64,000 bases of DNA from Flavisolibacter longurius (lineage in GTDB: Bacteria > Bacteroidota > Bacteroidia > Chitinophagales > Chitinophagaceae), in assembly GCA_013327885.1 (NCBI GenBank), contig JABUMY010000001.1, forward strand, positions 310,001 to 374,000, in the 5' to 3' direction. Shown in pieces: positions 8,373 to 16,270 of the stretch. A program made the position numbers and the translations under genes. How positions within the stretch are numbered: the first letter of the stretch is position 1; each line of letters opens with the position of its first letter. The notes below the pieces were generated by a model, which searched no databases, was not told the DNA's origin, and saw only the letters and a program-made list of their open reading frames with translations.

Positions 8373-8738
8373 TTACATGTGGTTCACTTCGTCGGGCAGG
8401 TCGTAAAAAGTGGGATGACGGTACACTTTATCCTGTGCCGGTTCGTAAAAGCTTTCGGCATCATCGGGATTAGAGGCATGAATGTGTTTGCTCTCCACCA
8501 CCCAAATACTTACACCTTCCAGCCGTCTTGTATAAACGTCCCTTGCGTTTTCAATCGCCATTTGCGCATCGGCTGCATGCAGCGAGCCTACATGCTTATG
8601 ATCGAGGCCTTGCTTGCTGCGAATAAACACTTCCCACAAGGGCCATTCAGCGCCCCTGTCCACCTGAGGTGGAGGAGTGGTCGCTGCACTTTCCTTATCA
8701 CCATAATCACCGTAGAAATATTTTCTGAAGAGGGTCAT
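8373..8738 (-). CDS. paaB: 1,2-phenylacetyl-CoA epoxidase subunit PaaB
   Basis: A 121-residue subunit of the phenylacetyl-CoA epoxidase complex, thought to bridge PaaAC heterodimers. WPLWEVFIRSKQGLDHKHVGSLHAADAQMAIENARDVYTRR and EGVSIWVVES are the family core. The 33-residue leader before the core is longer than usual. Its TPPPQVDRGAE part is encoded by a palindrome (8646-8676) of the type found beside the DUF559 insert at 59.1 kb, so the leader may be repeat-derived. It is 23 nt upstream of paaC and 93 nt downstream of paaA. Confidence 0.92.
   Translation of the reverse strand: MTLFRKYFYGDYGDKESAATTPPPQVDRGAEWPLWEVFIRSKQGLDHKHVGSLHAADAQMAIENARDVYTRRLEGVSIWVVESKHIHASNPDDAESFYEPAQDKVYRHPTFYDLPDEVNHM
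8646..8676 (-). repeat. Palindromic repeat within paaB
   Basis: Read on the minus strand it is a stem CCACC/GGTGG followed by ACAGGGG and GCTGAA. The same order (C-rich arm, CCACC, G-rich arm, GACAGGGG, GCCGAA) occurs at 59139-59165 at the edge of the DUF559 insert. It is translated as part of the PaaB leader. Confidence 0.55.
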
Positions 8739-8831
8739 GTTGTTTGTTGTTTTGCTGAATAGAATTGTTGCTGTACAAGTGTGCGACGCAACCGGTGCTT
8801 AATAGAAGCATTTAAGCCAAGTCCATAAAAA

Positions 8832-9779
8832 TCACGCAGCCTGTTGCTTGGCCCTTAACGCTCTTTTATCGGCATGTGCTTTTGCCGCTTCCCGCACCCA
8901 GGCGCCATCTTCCCAGGCCTTTCTTCTTGCATCCAGCCGTTGCTTGTTACAAGGGCCGTTTCCACTCACTACGTTCCAAAATTCTTCCCAGTTTATCTTT
9001 CCAAAATCGTAATGCTTTCGCTCCTCGTTCCACTTCAAATCCGGGTCAGGAAGCGTCATGCCAAGGAGCTTTACCTGCTCGGCACACATGTCTACAAAAC
9101 GCTGACGCAGTTCGTCGTTGCTGAAGCGCTTGATCTTCCATTTCATGCTGCTTTCCGTATTGGTGCTTTCGGCATCGTGGGGACCAAACATCATGAGACT
9201 TGGCCACCACCAGCGGTCAATAGCATTCTGCACCATAGCCTTTTGTTCCGCTGTGCCCCTGCTTAAAACCAGCAAGGCTTCAAAACCCTGGCGCTGGTGA
9301 AAACTTTCTTCCTTACATACCCTTATCATGGCGCGACTGTACGGACCATACGAAGTACGACAAAGCGGTACCTGGTTCATGATGGCGGCGCCATCTACCA
9401 GCCAGCCAATTACGCCCATATCGGCCCAGGTAAGTGTAGGATAATTAAAGATGGAGGAATATTTGGCTTTGCCGCTGTGCAGTTGCTCGATCATTTCGTC
9501 GCGACTGATGCCAAGGGTTTCGGCAGCGCTGTAGAGATAAAGCCCGTGGCCGGCTTCGTCCTGCACTTTAGCAATCAGTATCTGCTTGCGTTTCAGCGAT
9601 GGCGCCCGGCTGATCCAGTTACCTTCAGGCAACATGCCCACGATCTCGCTGTGCGCATGCTGCGAGATCTGGCGAATGAGGGTTTGCCGGTACTTTTCCG
9701 GCATCCAGTCCTTGGGTTCAATGCGCACTTCATTGTCGATCTTTTGCTGAAATGCAGTTTCAAAATCCTGTGTTATCAT
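8832..9779 (-). CDS. paaA: 1,2-phenylacetyl-CoA epoxidase catalytic subunit PaaA
   Basis: A 315-residue ferritin-fold di-iron oxygenase subunit that epoxidises the ring of phenylacetyl-CoA using O2. The iron ligands lie in [14 protein letters not shown] (about residue 71) and [13 protein letters not shown] (about 155), the two E-x-x-H motifs of the family. [18 protein letters not shown] and [14 protein letters not shown] are further conserved segments. The length is normal. It is the first gene of the minus-strand paaA-paaB-paaC-glycosylase unit, with a TAnnTTTG box about 18 nt upstream. Confidence 0.96.
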   Translation of the reverse strand: MITQDFETAFQQKIDNEVRIEPKDWMPEKYRQTLIRQISQHAHSEIVGMLPEGNWISRAPSLKRKQILIAKVQDEAGHGLYLYSAAETLGISRDEMIEQLHSGKAKYSSIFNYPTLTWADMGVIGWLVDGAAIMNQVPLCRTSYGPYSRAMIRVCKEESFHQRQGFEALLVLSRGTAEQKAMVQNAIDRWWWPSLMMFGPHDAESTNTESSMKWKIKRFSNDELRQRFVDMCAEQVKLLGMTLPDPDLKWNEERKHYDFGKINWEEFWNVVSGNGPCNKQRLDARRKAWEDGAWVREAAKAHADKRALRAKQQAA

Positions 9780-9796
9780 ATTGCAATCGTTACCCG

Positions 9797-9804
9797 CAAA
9801 TTTA
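9797..9804 (-). promoter_or_regulatory. Candidate -7 box upstream of paaA
   Basis: TAAATTTG on the minus strand, an exact TAnnTTTG match. It would give a leader of only about 10 nt before the paaA ATG. No good TTTG -33 element is seen, so strength is uncertain. Confidence 0.35.
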
Positions 9805-9952
9805 ATGCAACAACGCTGTGGTTGGTGTTAAGAAGTACTAACAACGCAACATACAATAACCGTTTTTGCTTTGTTTAGCCGGCACGGCCGTAAAAGCAAT
9901 TTTGCCTCAACAGAAAGTTATTCGTAATTTTTATCAACTAAAACCACATACC

Positions 9953-10468
9953 ATGAACTTTCAAACAATGAGCAAACAACGCAAATTGATCCTCATTGCG
10001 GCAGCTATTGGCCTAATTGCCATGTTTTTGCCCTGGGTGTCCTTTTCATTCGGGCCGTTTGGCGGTAGCACAAATGGCATGCACGGTTGGGGCATTTTGG
10101 TGTTCTTGTGCTTTTTGGGTGCCGGTGCGCTTACGTTAATGGGCGACCAAACCAAAAACCTGGAGCCGATGTATTGGTTGCTGGCATTGGTGGCCGGCGG
10201 ACTGGCTTCCCTTGTCATGCTGGTAAATTTTATTAACGCCTCCGGTAATCTTGATTTTGTAGGCATTGGTTTTTACGGTGCTATGCTGGCCGCATTTGGT
10301 ATGGCCGCCATGACGTATATGCACCGTTCGGCCAGCGACTCTATCCAGGGTGGTTATGATACGCTGCGAAAGAATTTTAATACACCAACAACCACCAATC
10401 AACCCGAAACAACAGCGCATACAAAAGTGATCAATCCTACGAATGATGCCAGCAAGCAGGATGTCTGA
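9953..10468 (+). CDS. Hypothetical membrane protein with four predicted helices
   Basis: 171 residues from the ATG at 9953 (a second ATG at 9968 is possible). Four hydrophobic stretches are visible: LILIAAAIGLIAMFLPWVSF, GWGILVFLCFLGAGALTLM, WLLALVAGGLASLVMLVNFI and FYGAMLAAFGMAAMTYM, with a polar Thr/Asn-rich tail. I do not recognise a function. The gene lies between the paaABC unit and paaE, on the opposite strand to both. Its stop codon TGA is part of a GTCTGAACCGGGAT repeat. Confidence 0.7.
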   Translation: MNFQTMSKQRKLILIAAAIGLIAMFLPWVSFSFGPFGGSTNGMHGWGILVFLCFLGAGALTLMGDQTKNLEPMYWLLALVAGGLASLVMLVNFINASGNLDFVGIGFYGAMLAAFGMAAMTYMHRSASDSIQGGYDTLRKNFNTPTTTNQPETTAHTKVINPTNDASKQDV

Positions 10469-10490
10469 ACCGGGATGGTCTGAACCGGGA
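10463..10490 (+). repeat. GTCTGAACCGGGAT direct repeat at a stop codon
   Basis: Two near-copies in tandem, the first of which supplies the TGA stop of the upstream membrane-protein gene. An inverted copy lies at 10601-10616 against the paaE stop, so the repeats bracket the shared terminator. Confidence 0.7.
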
Positions 10491-10523
10491 TTTGTTAGAT
10501 GCGTGGGATGGATAGGATATTAA

Positions 10524-10560
10524 AAAGAAGCGTTCATGTAAAGGAACGCTTCTTTGTTTT
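10524..10560. terminator. Terminator between convergent genes
   Basis: A 12-bp perfect stem AAAGAAGCGTTC/GAACGCTTCTTT with an 8-nt loop followed by GTTTT. The A-rich 5' side would give a U tract on the minus strand too, so it can serve both the membrane-protein gene and paaE. Confidence 0.75.
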
Positions 10561-10600
10561 GGAGAAATGGTTCTTCCTGATCATCGCAAAAATCCTGGAC

Positions 10601-10616
10601 ATCCCGGTTCAGACAA
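10601..10616 (-). repeat. Inverted copy of GTCTGAACCGGGAT next to the paaE stop
   Basis: ATCCCGGTTCAGACAA on the plus strand; the paaE stop codon follows directly at 10617-10619. It mirrors the copy at 10463. Confidence 0.65.
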
Positions 10617-11696
10617 TTATTTCGTATCAAAATCAAGAAACACCTTTTCTGTTTGCGGGTGCGACTGGCAAGTGAGCACAAAGCCTTTTTCCACTTCATC
10701 GGGCTCCAATCCCCAGTTTACATCCATCGACACCTTGCCTTCCACCAGTTTTGCTTTACAGGTTGTACACACGCCGCCTTTGCAGGCATACGGCAGGTCG
10801 GCGCCTTGCTTTAGGGCTGCATCCAAAATGGTTTCACTTTCATAGGCAAGATCAAAATCAAAATGGATTCCATCCACTTTTATCGTTACCTGCGCTTTGG
10901 GCCTGGTTTCCTCTAATGTTTCAGTTTTCACGTTTGTCGTCTCACGTTTTTGTCCCGGAACCGTGAACAACTCAAAGTGAATTTTGCTTTCGGCCACTCC
11001 TCTTCCCGCCAGGAAACCGCGAATGCAAAAGATCAGTTCTTCGGGTCCGCACAAATAAAATTCATCGCATCGTTCGAGGTTGATCACCTTGTCAAAAAGA
11101 AGGGAGAGCTTTTCGGTATCGATGCGGCCATGGTTGATGGGCGCATCGGTTTTTTCGCGGCTCAGGATGTGGTAGACCCGGAAACGTTCAATGAATTTAT
11201 CCTTCAGCGCTTCCAGTTCTTCCTTAAAAAGAATGGTAGCCTTGGAGCGGTTGCCATACACCAGCGTAAAGCTGCTTTGCGGTTCTGTGAGCAGCGTTGT
11301 TTTGATAATGGAAAGAAGAGGCGTGATGCCGCTGCCGGCCGCAAAGGCCACGTAATGCTTTTTTTGATCGGGATGGAGCGGTGTGTGAAAATTTCCGGTG
11401 GGCGGCAATACCTCCAGCACATCACCCGCTTTCAGGCTTTCGTTGGCCCAGGTAGAAAAAAGCCCGCCGGCCACTTTTTTTACGGCCACTACCAGGCGGT
11501 TATCGAATGGACTGGTGCAAATGGAATAATTGCGCCGCAACTCCTGCCCATTGATCATTTTTTTGAGGGTAAGATTTTGTCCCTGCGTAAAGCGAAAGGT
11601 TTCTTTGAGGGTTTCCGGTATCTCAAATTCGATGGTCACACAATCTTCGGTTTCCTGCACTGTTTTTTTTACCCGTAGGGAATGAAAATGAATCAT
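10617..11696 (-). CDS. paaE: 1,2-phenylacetyl-CoA epoxidase reductase subunit PaaE
   Basis: A 359-residue reductase that passes electrons from NADPH through FAD and a plant-type [2Fe-2S] cluster to PaaA. RRNYSICTSP (FAD-binding R-x-Y-S) and FAAGSGITPLLSII (NAD(P) site) form the reductase module, and LPYACKGGVCTTCKAKL with a later CQ holds the four cluster cysteines. The start at 11696 is preferred over a start 21 nt upstream because IHFHSLRVKK begins the family alignment. The linker at residues ~250-261 (TTNVKTETLEE) is encoded by 7-nt word repeats. It stands alone, about 1.9 kb from paaABC. Confidence 0.94.
   Translation of the reverse strand: MIHFHSLRVKKTVQETEDCVTIEFEIPETLKETFRFTQGQNLTLKKMINGQELRRNYSICTSPFDNRLVVAVKKVAGGLFSTWANESLKAGDVLEVLPPTGNFHTPLHPDQKKHYVAFAAGSGITPLLSIIKTTLLTEPQSSFTLVYGNRSKATILFKEELEALKDKFIERFRVYHILSREKTDAPINHGRIDTEKLSLLFDKVINLERCDEFYLCGPEELIFCIRGFLAGRGVAESKIHFELFTVPGQKRETTNVKTETLEETRPKAQVTIKVDGIHFDFDLAYESETILDAALKQGADLPYACKGGVCTTCKAKLVEGKVSMDVNWGLEPDEVEKGFVLTCQSHPQTEKVFLDFDTK
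10912..10946. repeat. 7-nt word array inside the paaE linker
   Basis: Five units of 7 nt on the plus strand, including TTTCACG, TTTGTCG and TCTCACG. The same words appear at 38571-38598 and, inverted, at 17303-17351. Here they are translated between the reductase and ferredoxin domains. Confidence 0.65.
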
Positions 11697-11714
11697 ACTG
11701 CAATCGTAAAGCGC

Positions 11715-11749
11715 CAAAGGTAAAGACTGGGCCTTTTTGCGTTGGCAAA
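11715..11749 (-). promoter_or_regulatory. Candidate promoter of paaE
   Basis: On the minus strand TACCTTTG (11715-11722) matches TAnnTTTG and a TTTG lies 23 nt upstream (11746-11749). The spacer is slightly longer than the usual 19-21 nt. Confidence 0.35.
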
Positions 11750-11936
11750 TTGTTGTCGTGTGCGAATTGTCTTCTTTCGGAAAATTTTATCATTTTCTTT
11801 ACCGATGGAAAGCGATGGCAACAAGCTGTTTTGAGCCTCAAAGCTTTCGAAATGGGGCAAAAAGCCGTAGGTTTGCACGCCTTTCTGTTATGGATGGCGT
11901 TCCTGAGTGAACTAAAATCTAAATCTTCAAAAATTT

Positions 11937-12860
11937 ATGTCTGTTATTGTTGTCGGCACCATGGCCTTCGATGCAATTGAAACTCCGTTTGGTAAAACCA
12001 ACCAGATCATCGGCGGCTCGGCCACGTATGTTGCGTACTCTGCATCCAATTTTGTTTCGTCTGTTCAACAGGTTTCCATTGTGGGTTATGATTTTCCCGA
12101 GGAAGAAATGGCCGAACTGCGTTCCCGCGGCGTAGAGCTGGATGGAGTGGAAGTGGTAGAAGATAAAAAGTCGTTTTTCTGGAGTGGTCGTTACCACATG
12201 GATATGAACACCCGCGACACGCTGGTGACTGACCTGAATGTGCTGGCCGATTTCAACCCGCAAATCCCGGATGCTTACCAGGGCGCCGAATTTTTAATGC
12301 TGGGCAACCTGATGCCAAAGCTGCAGAAAAGCGTGATTGACCAACTGAAAGAGCGTCCCAAACTGATTGTGCTGGATACCATGAACTTTTGGATGGAAAG
12401 CGCTATGGACGATCTGCAGGAAGTGCTGAAGCAGGTGGATGTGCTGATGGTGAACGACGCCGAAGCCAGAGAATTGAGCAATGAATTTTCGCTGGTAAAA
12501 GCAGCCAAGGCCATCCTGAAAATGGGACCGAAGTTCCTGATCATTAAAAAAGGCGAGCACGGTGCGCTGCTTTTCCACGAAGACCAGGTGTTTTTTGCAC
12601 CGGCCCTGCCGCTGGAAGATGTATTTGATCCTACCGGTGCCGGTGATACGTTTGCTGGTGGTTTTATTGGTCATATTGCCCGCACAAAAGATATTTCTTT
12701 CGAGAACATGAAAACGGCCATCATTGTTGGCTCGGCCATGGCTTCTTTCTGCGTGGAAAAATTTGGCCCGCAGCGACTGAAAGAGATCACCAAAGAAGAT
12801 ATTGACAAGCGCCTTGCCCAGTTTCAGCAACTGGTAAGCTTTGACATTGAGCTTGTTTGA
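11937..12860 (+). CDS. PfkB/ribokinase-family sugar kinase
   Basis: A 307-residue kinase. GGSATYVAYSASNF (about residue 23) is the N-terminal GG region, LIIKKGEHGALLF (about 200) precedes the ATP site, and DPTGAGDTFAGGFIGH (about 230) is the PfkB signature with the anion hole and catalytic Asp. The substrate cannot be assigned; related Bacteroidota proteins are annotated only as sugar kinases. It is monocistronic, with a strong terminator 27 nt after the stop. Confidence 0.87.
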   Translation: MSVIVVGTMAFDAIETPFGKTNQIIGGSATYVAYSASNFVSSVQQVSIVGYDFPEEEMAELRSRGVELDGVEVVEDKKSFFWSGRYHMDMNTRDTLVTDLNVLADFNPQIPDAYQGAEFLMLGNLMPKLQKSVIDQLKERPKLIVLDTMNFWMESAMDDLQEVLKQVDVLMVNDAEARELSNEFSLVKAAKAILKMGPKFLIIKKGEHGALLFHEDQVFFAPALPLEDVFDPTGAGDTFAGGFIGHIARTKDISFENMKTAIIVGSAMASFCVEKFGPQRLKEITKEDIDKRLAQFQQLVSFDIELV

Positions 12861-12887
12861 AACCTGGTTTCATAACTGTTTTATAAG

Positions 12888-12919
12888 GCGCCGTTCTCAC
12901 AAGGAACGGCGCTTTTTTT
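12888..12919 (+). terminator. Rho-independent terminator after the PfkB gene
   Basis: Perfect 9-bp stem GCGCCGTTC/GAACGGCGC, 7-nt loop, then seven T. The end overlaps the last codon of the convergent membrane-protein gene. Confidence 0.9.
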
Positions 12920-13868
12920 AGTTGGGGGAAAAGAGGGTTGTAAAAACGGTCTTGTATTCCTTTTTCATTTTTTTGTCCCAGGCCACGTAACCACGCAAGC
13001 CATCTGTTTGGAAGGTCTGTACGGTAAGGGTTGTTTTTGTTTTTTTACGGTTCTCTGAAAGGGTGAATCGCACATTCCGGAAAGTTCTGTCTTCGGTGCG
13101 GCATTCCGGGATAAGGTAAAAAGGACTGCCTTCACGCCTTACATAAAGTTGGGAATCCTGTTTCATCGACACAGGCTGCCAGATAGTAGTGGTATCAGTG
13201 GCGGGCCGTATTTTGTAAAAAAGGTCGTGCTGGTTGGTGATAGGATAAAACATTACCGAGTCCATGCGGTAGGTAATTCCTTTGGCCGCAAGGTTCTGCA
13301 GCAGTTCTTCCGCAGGATGCTTTATCGTAATGCTTTCGCCAAAATATACCTCCTCCATGGCGGGATGCGCCTGGAACAGGCCGCGGTAGACCGAGGTAGA
13401 ACAAAGACTAAAAAAGGCAAGAAAACCGAGTGTCCAGCGCAGGCAAATGAGGGCAGTGTCTTGCAGTCGAATGGACTTTGGTTTGATGTGTACTGCTAAT
13501 GGCAAAATAATCAAGGTAAGCAGGTCGCTGTAGTCAACCACACGGTGGAGCGGCCAGGGAGAAAACTGGTTGATACTGTTGATCACCGGTTGTGAAAGAG
13601 GCGACTTAAACCAGGCAAAGAAAACAGCAACCGCCAGGCAAAGCATTTGCTTTGAAACAAGGGGAAACAAAACGCGGCAGAAAACAGGCAATACGATCAA
13701 TCCTGCAACATCTGACAGCTTGCCGGTGAGGAAATTTGGAAACGCATATTTCCAAGAAAAATCATTGGCCAATAAAATAAAAAGAGCAATCAGGAATACG
13801 GGGTGGAACAGCAGGTTTGTCCCTGCATGGTTTTGTTCGGCTGTGTGGTGTCTTTGCTTCTCAGGCAT
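12918..13868 (-). CDS. Hypothetical integral membrane protein
   Basis: 316 residues. The N-terminal half has about four hydrophobic segments (FHPVFLIALFILLAND, KLSDVAGLIVLPVFCRVLF, LAVAVFFAWF, LLTLIILPLAV), with the conserved-looking block FLTGKLSDVAGLIVLP, then another helix near residue 170 and a ~130-residue polar C-terminal domain likely outside the membrane. I recognise the TGKLSDxAGL block from uncharacterised membrane proteins but know no function. Its ATG overlaps the end of hicB by 8 nt, so it may be translated with the toxin-antitoxin pair. Confidence 0.75.
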   Translation of the reverse strand: MPEKQRHHTAEQNHAGTNLLFHPVFLIALFILLANDFSWKYAFPNFLTGKLSDVAGLIVLPVFCRVLFPLVSKQMLCLAVAVFFAWFKSPLSQPVINSINQFSPWPLHRVVDYSDLLTLIILPLAVHIKPKSIRLQDTALICLRWTLGFLAFFSLCSTSVYRGLFQAHPAMEEVYFGESITIKHPAEELLQNLAAKGITYRMDSVMFYPITNQHDLFYKIRPATDTTTIWQPVSMKQDSQLYVRREGSPFYLIPECRTEDRTFRNVRFTLSENRKKTKTTLTVQTFQTDGLRGYVAWDKKMKKEYKTVFTTLFSPN

Positions 13869-14073
13869 ATTTCAGCCGTCCTTTTGGTTCGGGTATGGCA
13901 CGGCCCAATGATCTTGCTGTTTCCATCCATTCTTCCATGATAATCTGAACGTTTTCCAAAGCTTCTAAGTAGGTTTTTCCATCGGCCATACAACCTGCCA
14001 GTTCGGGTACTTCTGCAATAAAAGCTTCATCTTCTTTGCTCCAGTAAAGGATGATCTCGTATTTACTTGTCAT
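13861..14073 (-). CDS. hicB: HicB-family antitoxin
   Basis: 70 residues with the partial RNase-H fold of HicB: YEIILYWSKEDEAFIAEVPELAGC followed by DGKTYLEALENVQIIMEEWMETA. This short form lacks a separate C-terminal DNA-binding domain. It should neutralise the HicA ribonuclease encoded just upstream; the two genes overlap by 11 nt, typical of a type II pair. It overlaps the downstream membrane-protein start by 8 nt. Confidence 0.88.
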   Translation of the reverse strand: MTSKYEIILYWSKEDEAFIAEVPELAGCMADGKTYLEALENVQIIMEEWMETARSLGRAIPEPKGRLKYA

Positions 14074-14323
14074 CAGGTCCGTTTAACTTATAGTGAAGAA
14101 TAATTGTTCGTATTTGCTTTACCTGGTAAGCTTTGGCTTTTCCGTTTTGCGGCTGCAGATTAATGATTTCTTCAACATTCTCCTTCGAGAAAATATGATG
14201 GCTGCCTTTTATTCTTTCAGCAAAACCTAAGCTTAGAAGCAAGTTACACAATTCAGTAAACCCAATATTGTTATCTGATGTGCCGGATAATACCCTTTGC
14301 ACCAATTTTTCAAATTTACTCAT
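14063..14323 (-). CDS. hicA: HicA-family toxin (mRNA interferase)
   Basis: 86 residues. The double-stranded RNA-binding-like fold is shown by ELCNLLLSLGFAERIKGSHHIFSKEN, whose GSHHIF contains the catalytic His, and by the final basic QVKQIRTIILHY helix. HicA cleaves mRNA without the ribosome and is held in check by HicB. The toxin gene comes first, as is usual. The start ATG is 10 nt downstream of the stop of the lamin-tail-domain gene. Confidence 0.88.
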   Translation of the reverse strand: MSKFEKLVQRVLSGTSDNNIGFTELCNLLLSLGFAERIKGSHHIFSKENVEEIINLQPQNGKAKAYQVKQIRTIILHYKLNGPDDK

Positions 14324-14332
14324 GATGTGGAT

Positions 14333-16045
14333 TTACTTTTTCCCAAGCACCACCGTTTTTTTAACGTGTTGGCGTTTGCCTTCCAGGTTAAAGAGTTCAA
14401 CAAAAATGATATAGACACCCATCGGCAGCTGATTCATTCGTTCGCCCAGGCCATCCCATTTCCAAAAGCCTTTTTGCGAAAGCAGGTCATTTTTTACAAG
14501 GTAACGAACCAGCCTGCCGGCGGCGTCAAAAATGGATACGTTGGCCACAAAGCCTGTTTCTGTTAATTGATACTGTATGGTTGCTACATCATCAAAGCCA
14601 TCACCATCCGGTGAAAATACAGGCGGTGAAATGGAAATGGTTGCGGATGCTTTTTCGGTTGCCCTGTACTGTGAGTTCTGGTAGCCGGGTGTGCCGTAGC
14701 CTGCCGTGGCAGCGGCTGAATGCCAGTTGTTCTTATTCTGCGTTGGACCTGCCGGGTCCATGCGTTCCAGCGATACGCCTTCGGGTTCGTTTACAAGCGC
14801 AAAATGCCAGTCCTTATGATAAGCCAGTTCATCTACCACTTCACCTGTGCTATTCAGTAGTACAACTGTTCCTTTGTCATCGGGAAAAGAAGGCAGCGAA
14901 GAAACAGGCATCACGGCATCGCTGTTTTTGACATGGTAGGCTTTGGCAAGGCCGTCTCCGTCTTCGGTTAGAACCATATAATCACCAGGAAAAAGATACA
15001 GGGCTTCTTCGGATAATTTACGAAGCGAAGTGGCGGCACCACTGCTGTTGCGGTTGGCAAGGAAAAGCATGGCCGCATCAATGACCTTATCGCTGCGGTT
15101 AAATATCTCCACGTAATCATTGGCACCCGCTGCCGGATTAAAGAGAATTTCATTGATTACAACATCTGTATTGGTTGCAGGCTGTGGTAGTCCCACTTTT
15201 GCTTTGTTATAGGCACCAATTGAATTGCCTTTGCAGTCGGTAAGGTTGGTAGCTATTACAACGTGTACCTGCCCCGGTTGCAAAGCCGTTTGCAGTTGCA
15301 ACTGCACCTGCTGAAAAAGTGGCGGGATGGGTGTGGCAGAAACGACCGTTAACCCCTGAATGGTGTAATTAGCGGTGATGGCCGCTATACTGCTGTCGAG
15401 TGGCTCATTAAACGAAAGAATGACTTTATCACTGGCAGGGGCAACCGCTTTTTTGAGCTGTGGTGGCGTAGCATCGGCATTGTTTCCTCGCACTGAATTT
15501 TGCTGGCCCGGCGTACCGCCACTGCTGCTGGTGCTGGCCTTCCAGTTATCACCACCACTACAAGGGTTTGAAATGTCTACCATCTCCAGGCTCCATCCGC
15601 CTTCTTTCTTTACTTCATTCTTATACCAACTGCTGTTGTAGAGCACCGCATGGATAACGCTGTTTTGTGGCGATAGCAGTGCAAGCATTTCACCCTCATT
15701 ATCCAGCGAAGGAAAAGAGGTTACACCGATGGTTCGGCCAAAAGAGGAAAACTGTGCCACGTTGCTGTTGGCGCAAAGGATCGCGGCGCTGTCGGGCTGC
15801 AGTACAAAGGCAGTGGTGATGGTGGCCGTACCACCGGCGTCGGCAATGCGCCAGCCCTGCAGGTTGTAAGCGGCCGTAGATACATTCCTGATCTCGATGT
15901 ATTCTGCATTGGGCAGGCCAGCAACGGGACTGGGATCGGCCATTATTTCGGTGATCAAAACATCCAAACGCCGGGCAGTTTGTGCAGCAACAGCGGAGGC
16001 CATGACCATAGCCAGGGTCGCAAGCAGTAGTTTGGCGGGAGACAT
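14333..16045 (-). CDS. Secreted lamin-tail-domain protein with gliding-motility-type C-terminal domain
   Basis: 570 residues. An N-terminal signal peptide (LLLATLAMVMASAVAAQ) is followed by two lamin-tail-like domains: LDVLITEIMADPSP...EYIEIRN (about 30-140) and DVVINEILFNPAAGANDYVEIFN (about 290-410), each with the I-T/N-E-I-hydrophobic start and Y-I/V-E-I-x-N motif. The C terminus (FSPDGDGFDDVATIQY onward) is a CHU_C/FlgD-like beta domain used for type IX secretion and surface attachment. Predicted to be an exported surface protein. It is divergent from asd and precedes the hicAB pair. Confidence 0.88.
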   Translation of the reverse strand: MSPAKLLLATLAMVMASAVAAQTARRLDVLITEIMADPSPVAGLPNAEYIEIRNVSTAAYNLQGWRIADAGGTATITTAFVLQPDSAAILCANSNVAQFSSFGRTIGVTSFPSLDNEGEMLALLSPQNSVIHAVLYNSSWYKNEVKKEGGWSLEMVDISNPCSGGDNWKASTSSSGGTPGQQNSVRGNNADATPPQLKKAVAPASDKVILSFNEPLDSSIAAITANYTIQGLTVVSATPIPPLFQQVQLQLQTALQPGQVHVVIATNLTDCKGNSIGAYNKAKVGLPQPATNTDVVINEILFNPAAGANDYVEIFNRSDKVIDAAMLFLANRNSSGAATSLRKLSEEALYLFPGDYMVLTEDGDGLAKAYHVKNSDAVMPVSSLPSFPDDKGTVVLLNSTGEVVDELAYHKDWHFALVNEPEGVSLERMDPAGPTQNKNNWHSAAATAGYGTPGYQNSQYRATEKASATISISPPVFSPDGDGFDDVATIQYQLTETGFVANVSIFDAAGRLVRYLVKNDLLSQKGFWKWDGLGERMNQLPMGVYIIFVELFNLEGKRQHVKKTVVLGKK

Positions 16046-16085
16046 ATCAACAATATAAAAAATATTACATAAAATGAAAAACGGA

Positions 16086-16117
16086 TTTGGCGCTAATGCC
16101 TTTCTGAATTACATTCG
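16086..16117 (+). promoter_or_regulatory. Candidate asd promoter
   Basis: TTTG at 16086-16089, a 20-nt spacer, and TACATTCG at 16110-16117 (one mismatch to TAnnTTTG). The predicted start of transcription, near 16124, falls at the first base of the leader peptide. Confidence 0.45.
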
Positions 16118-16124
16118 CAACAAC

Positions 16125-16187
16125 ATGAAAGGAGCAAAACATACAAAACGCACAAAGAAACCGGTTCTCGAAAGGGAAGGTGTGTAA
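16125..16187 (+). CDS. Putative Lys/Thr-rich leader peptide of asd (20 aa)
   Basis: A short frame from ATG to TAA whose 20 codons include five Lys and two Thr, arranged mostly as K-x-x-T-K-R-T-K-K. Asd makes the precursor common to lysine and threonine, so starvation for either amino acid would stall a ribosome here. The last codons (AGG GAA GG) form the sequence that can pair with the terminator's 5' arm. It is too short to judge by composition alone; the support is its position between promoter and terminator. Confidence 0.5.
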   Translation: MKGAKHTKRTKKPVLEREGV

Positions 16188-16213
16188 CGTTTGGTATGTC
16201 GATATACTTACAA

Positions 16214-16241
16214 GCCTTCCCTAACGGGAGGGCTTTTTTTT
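16214..16241 (+). terminator. Putative attenuator terminator in the asd leader
   Basis: Stem GCCTTCCC/GGGAGGGC (one G-U pair) with a 4-nt TAAC loop, then eight T, 30 nt before the asd start. No plus-strand gene ends upstream, so a plain 3' terminator makes little sense. GGGAAGG at 16174-16180 is complementary to CCTTCCC at 16215-16221 and could act as antiterminator. Confidence 0.65.
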
Positions 16242-16270
16242 GTTCATTAAAACCATCAAATAAAACAAAC

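Noticed and set aside
9297-9878. Plus-strand frame antisense to paaA
   Set aside because: Shadow of a well-conserved gene; its translation has no recognisable pattern.
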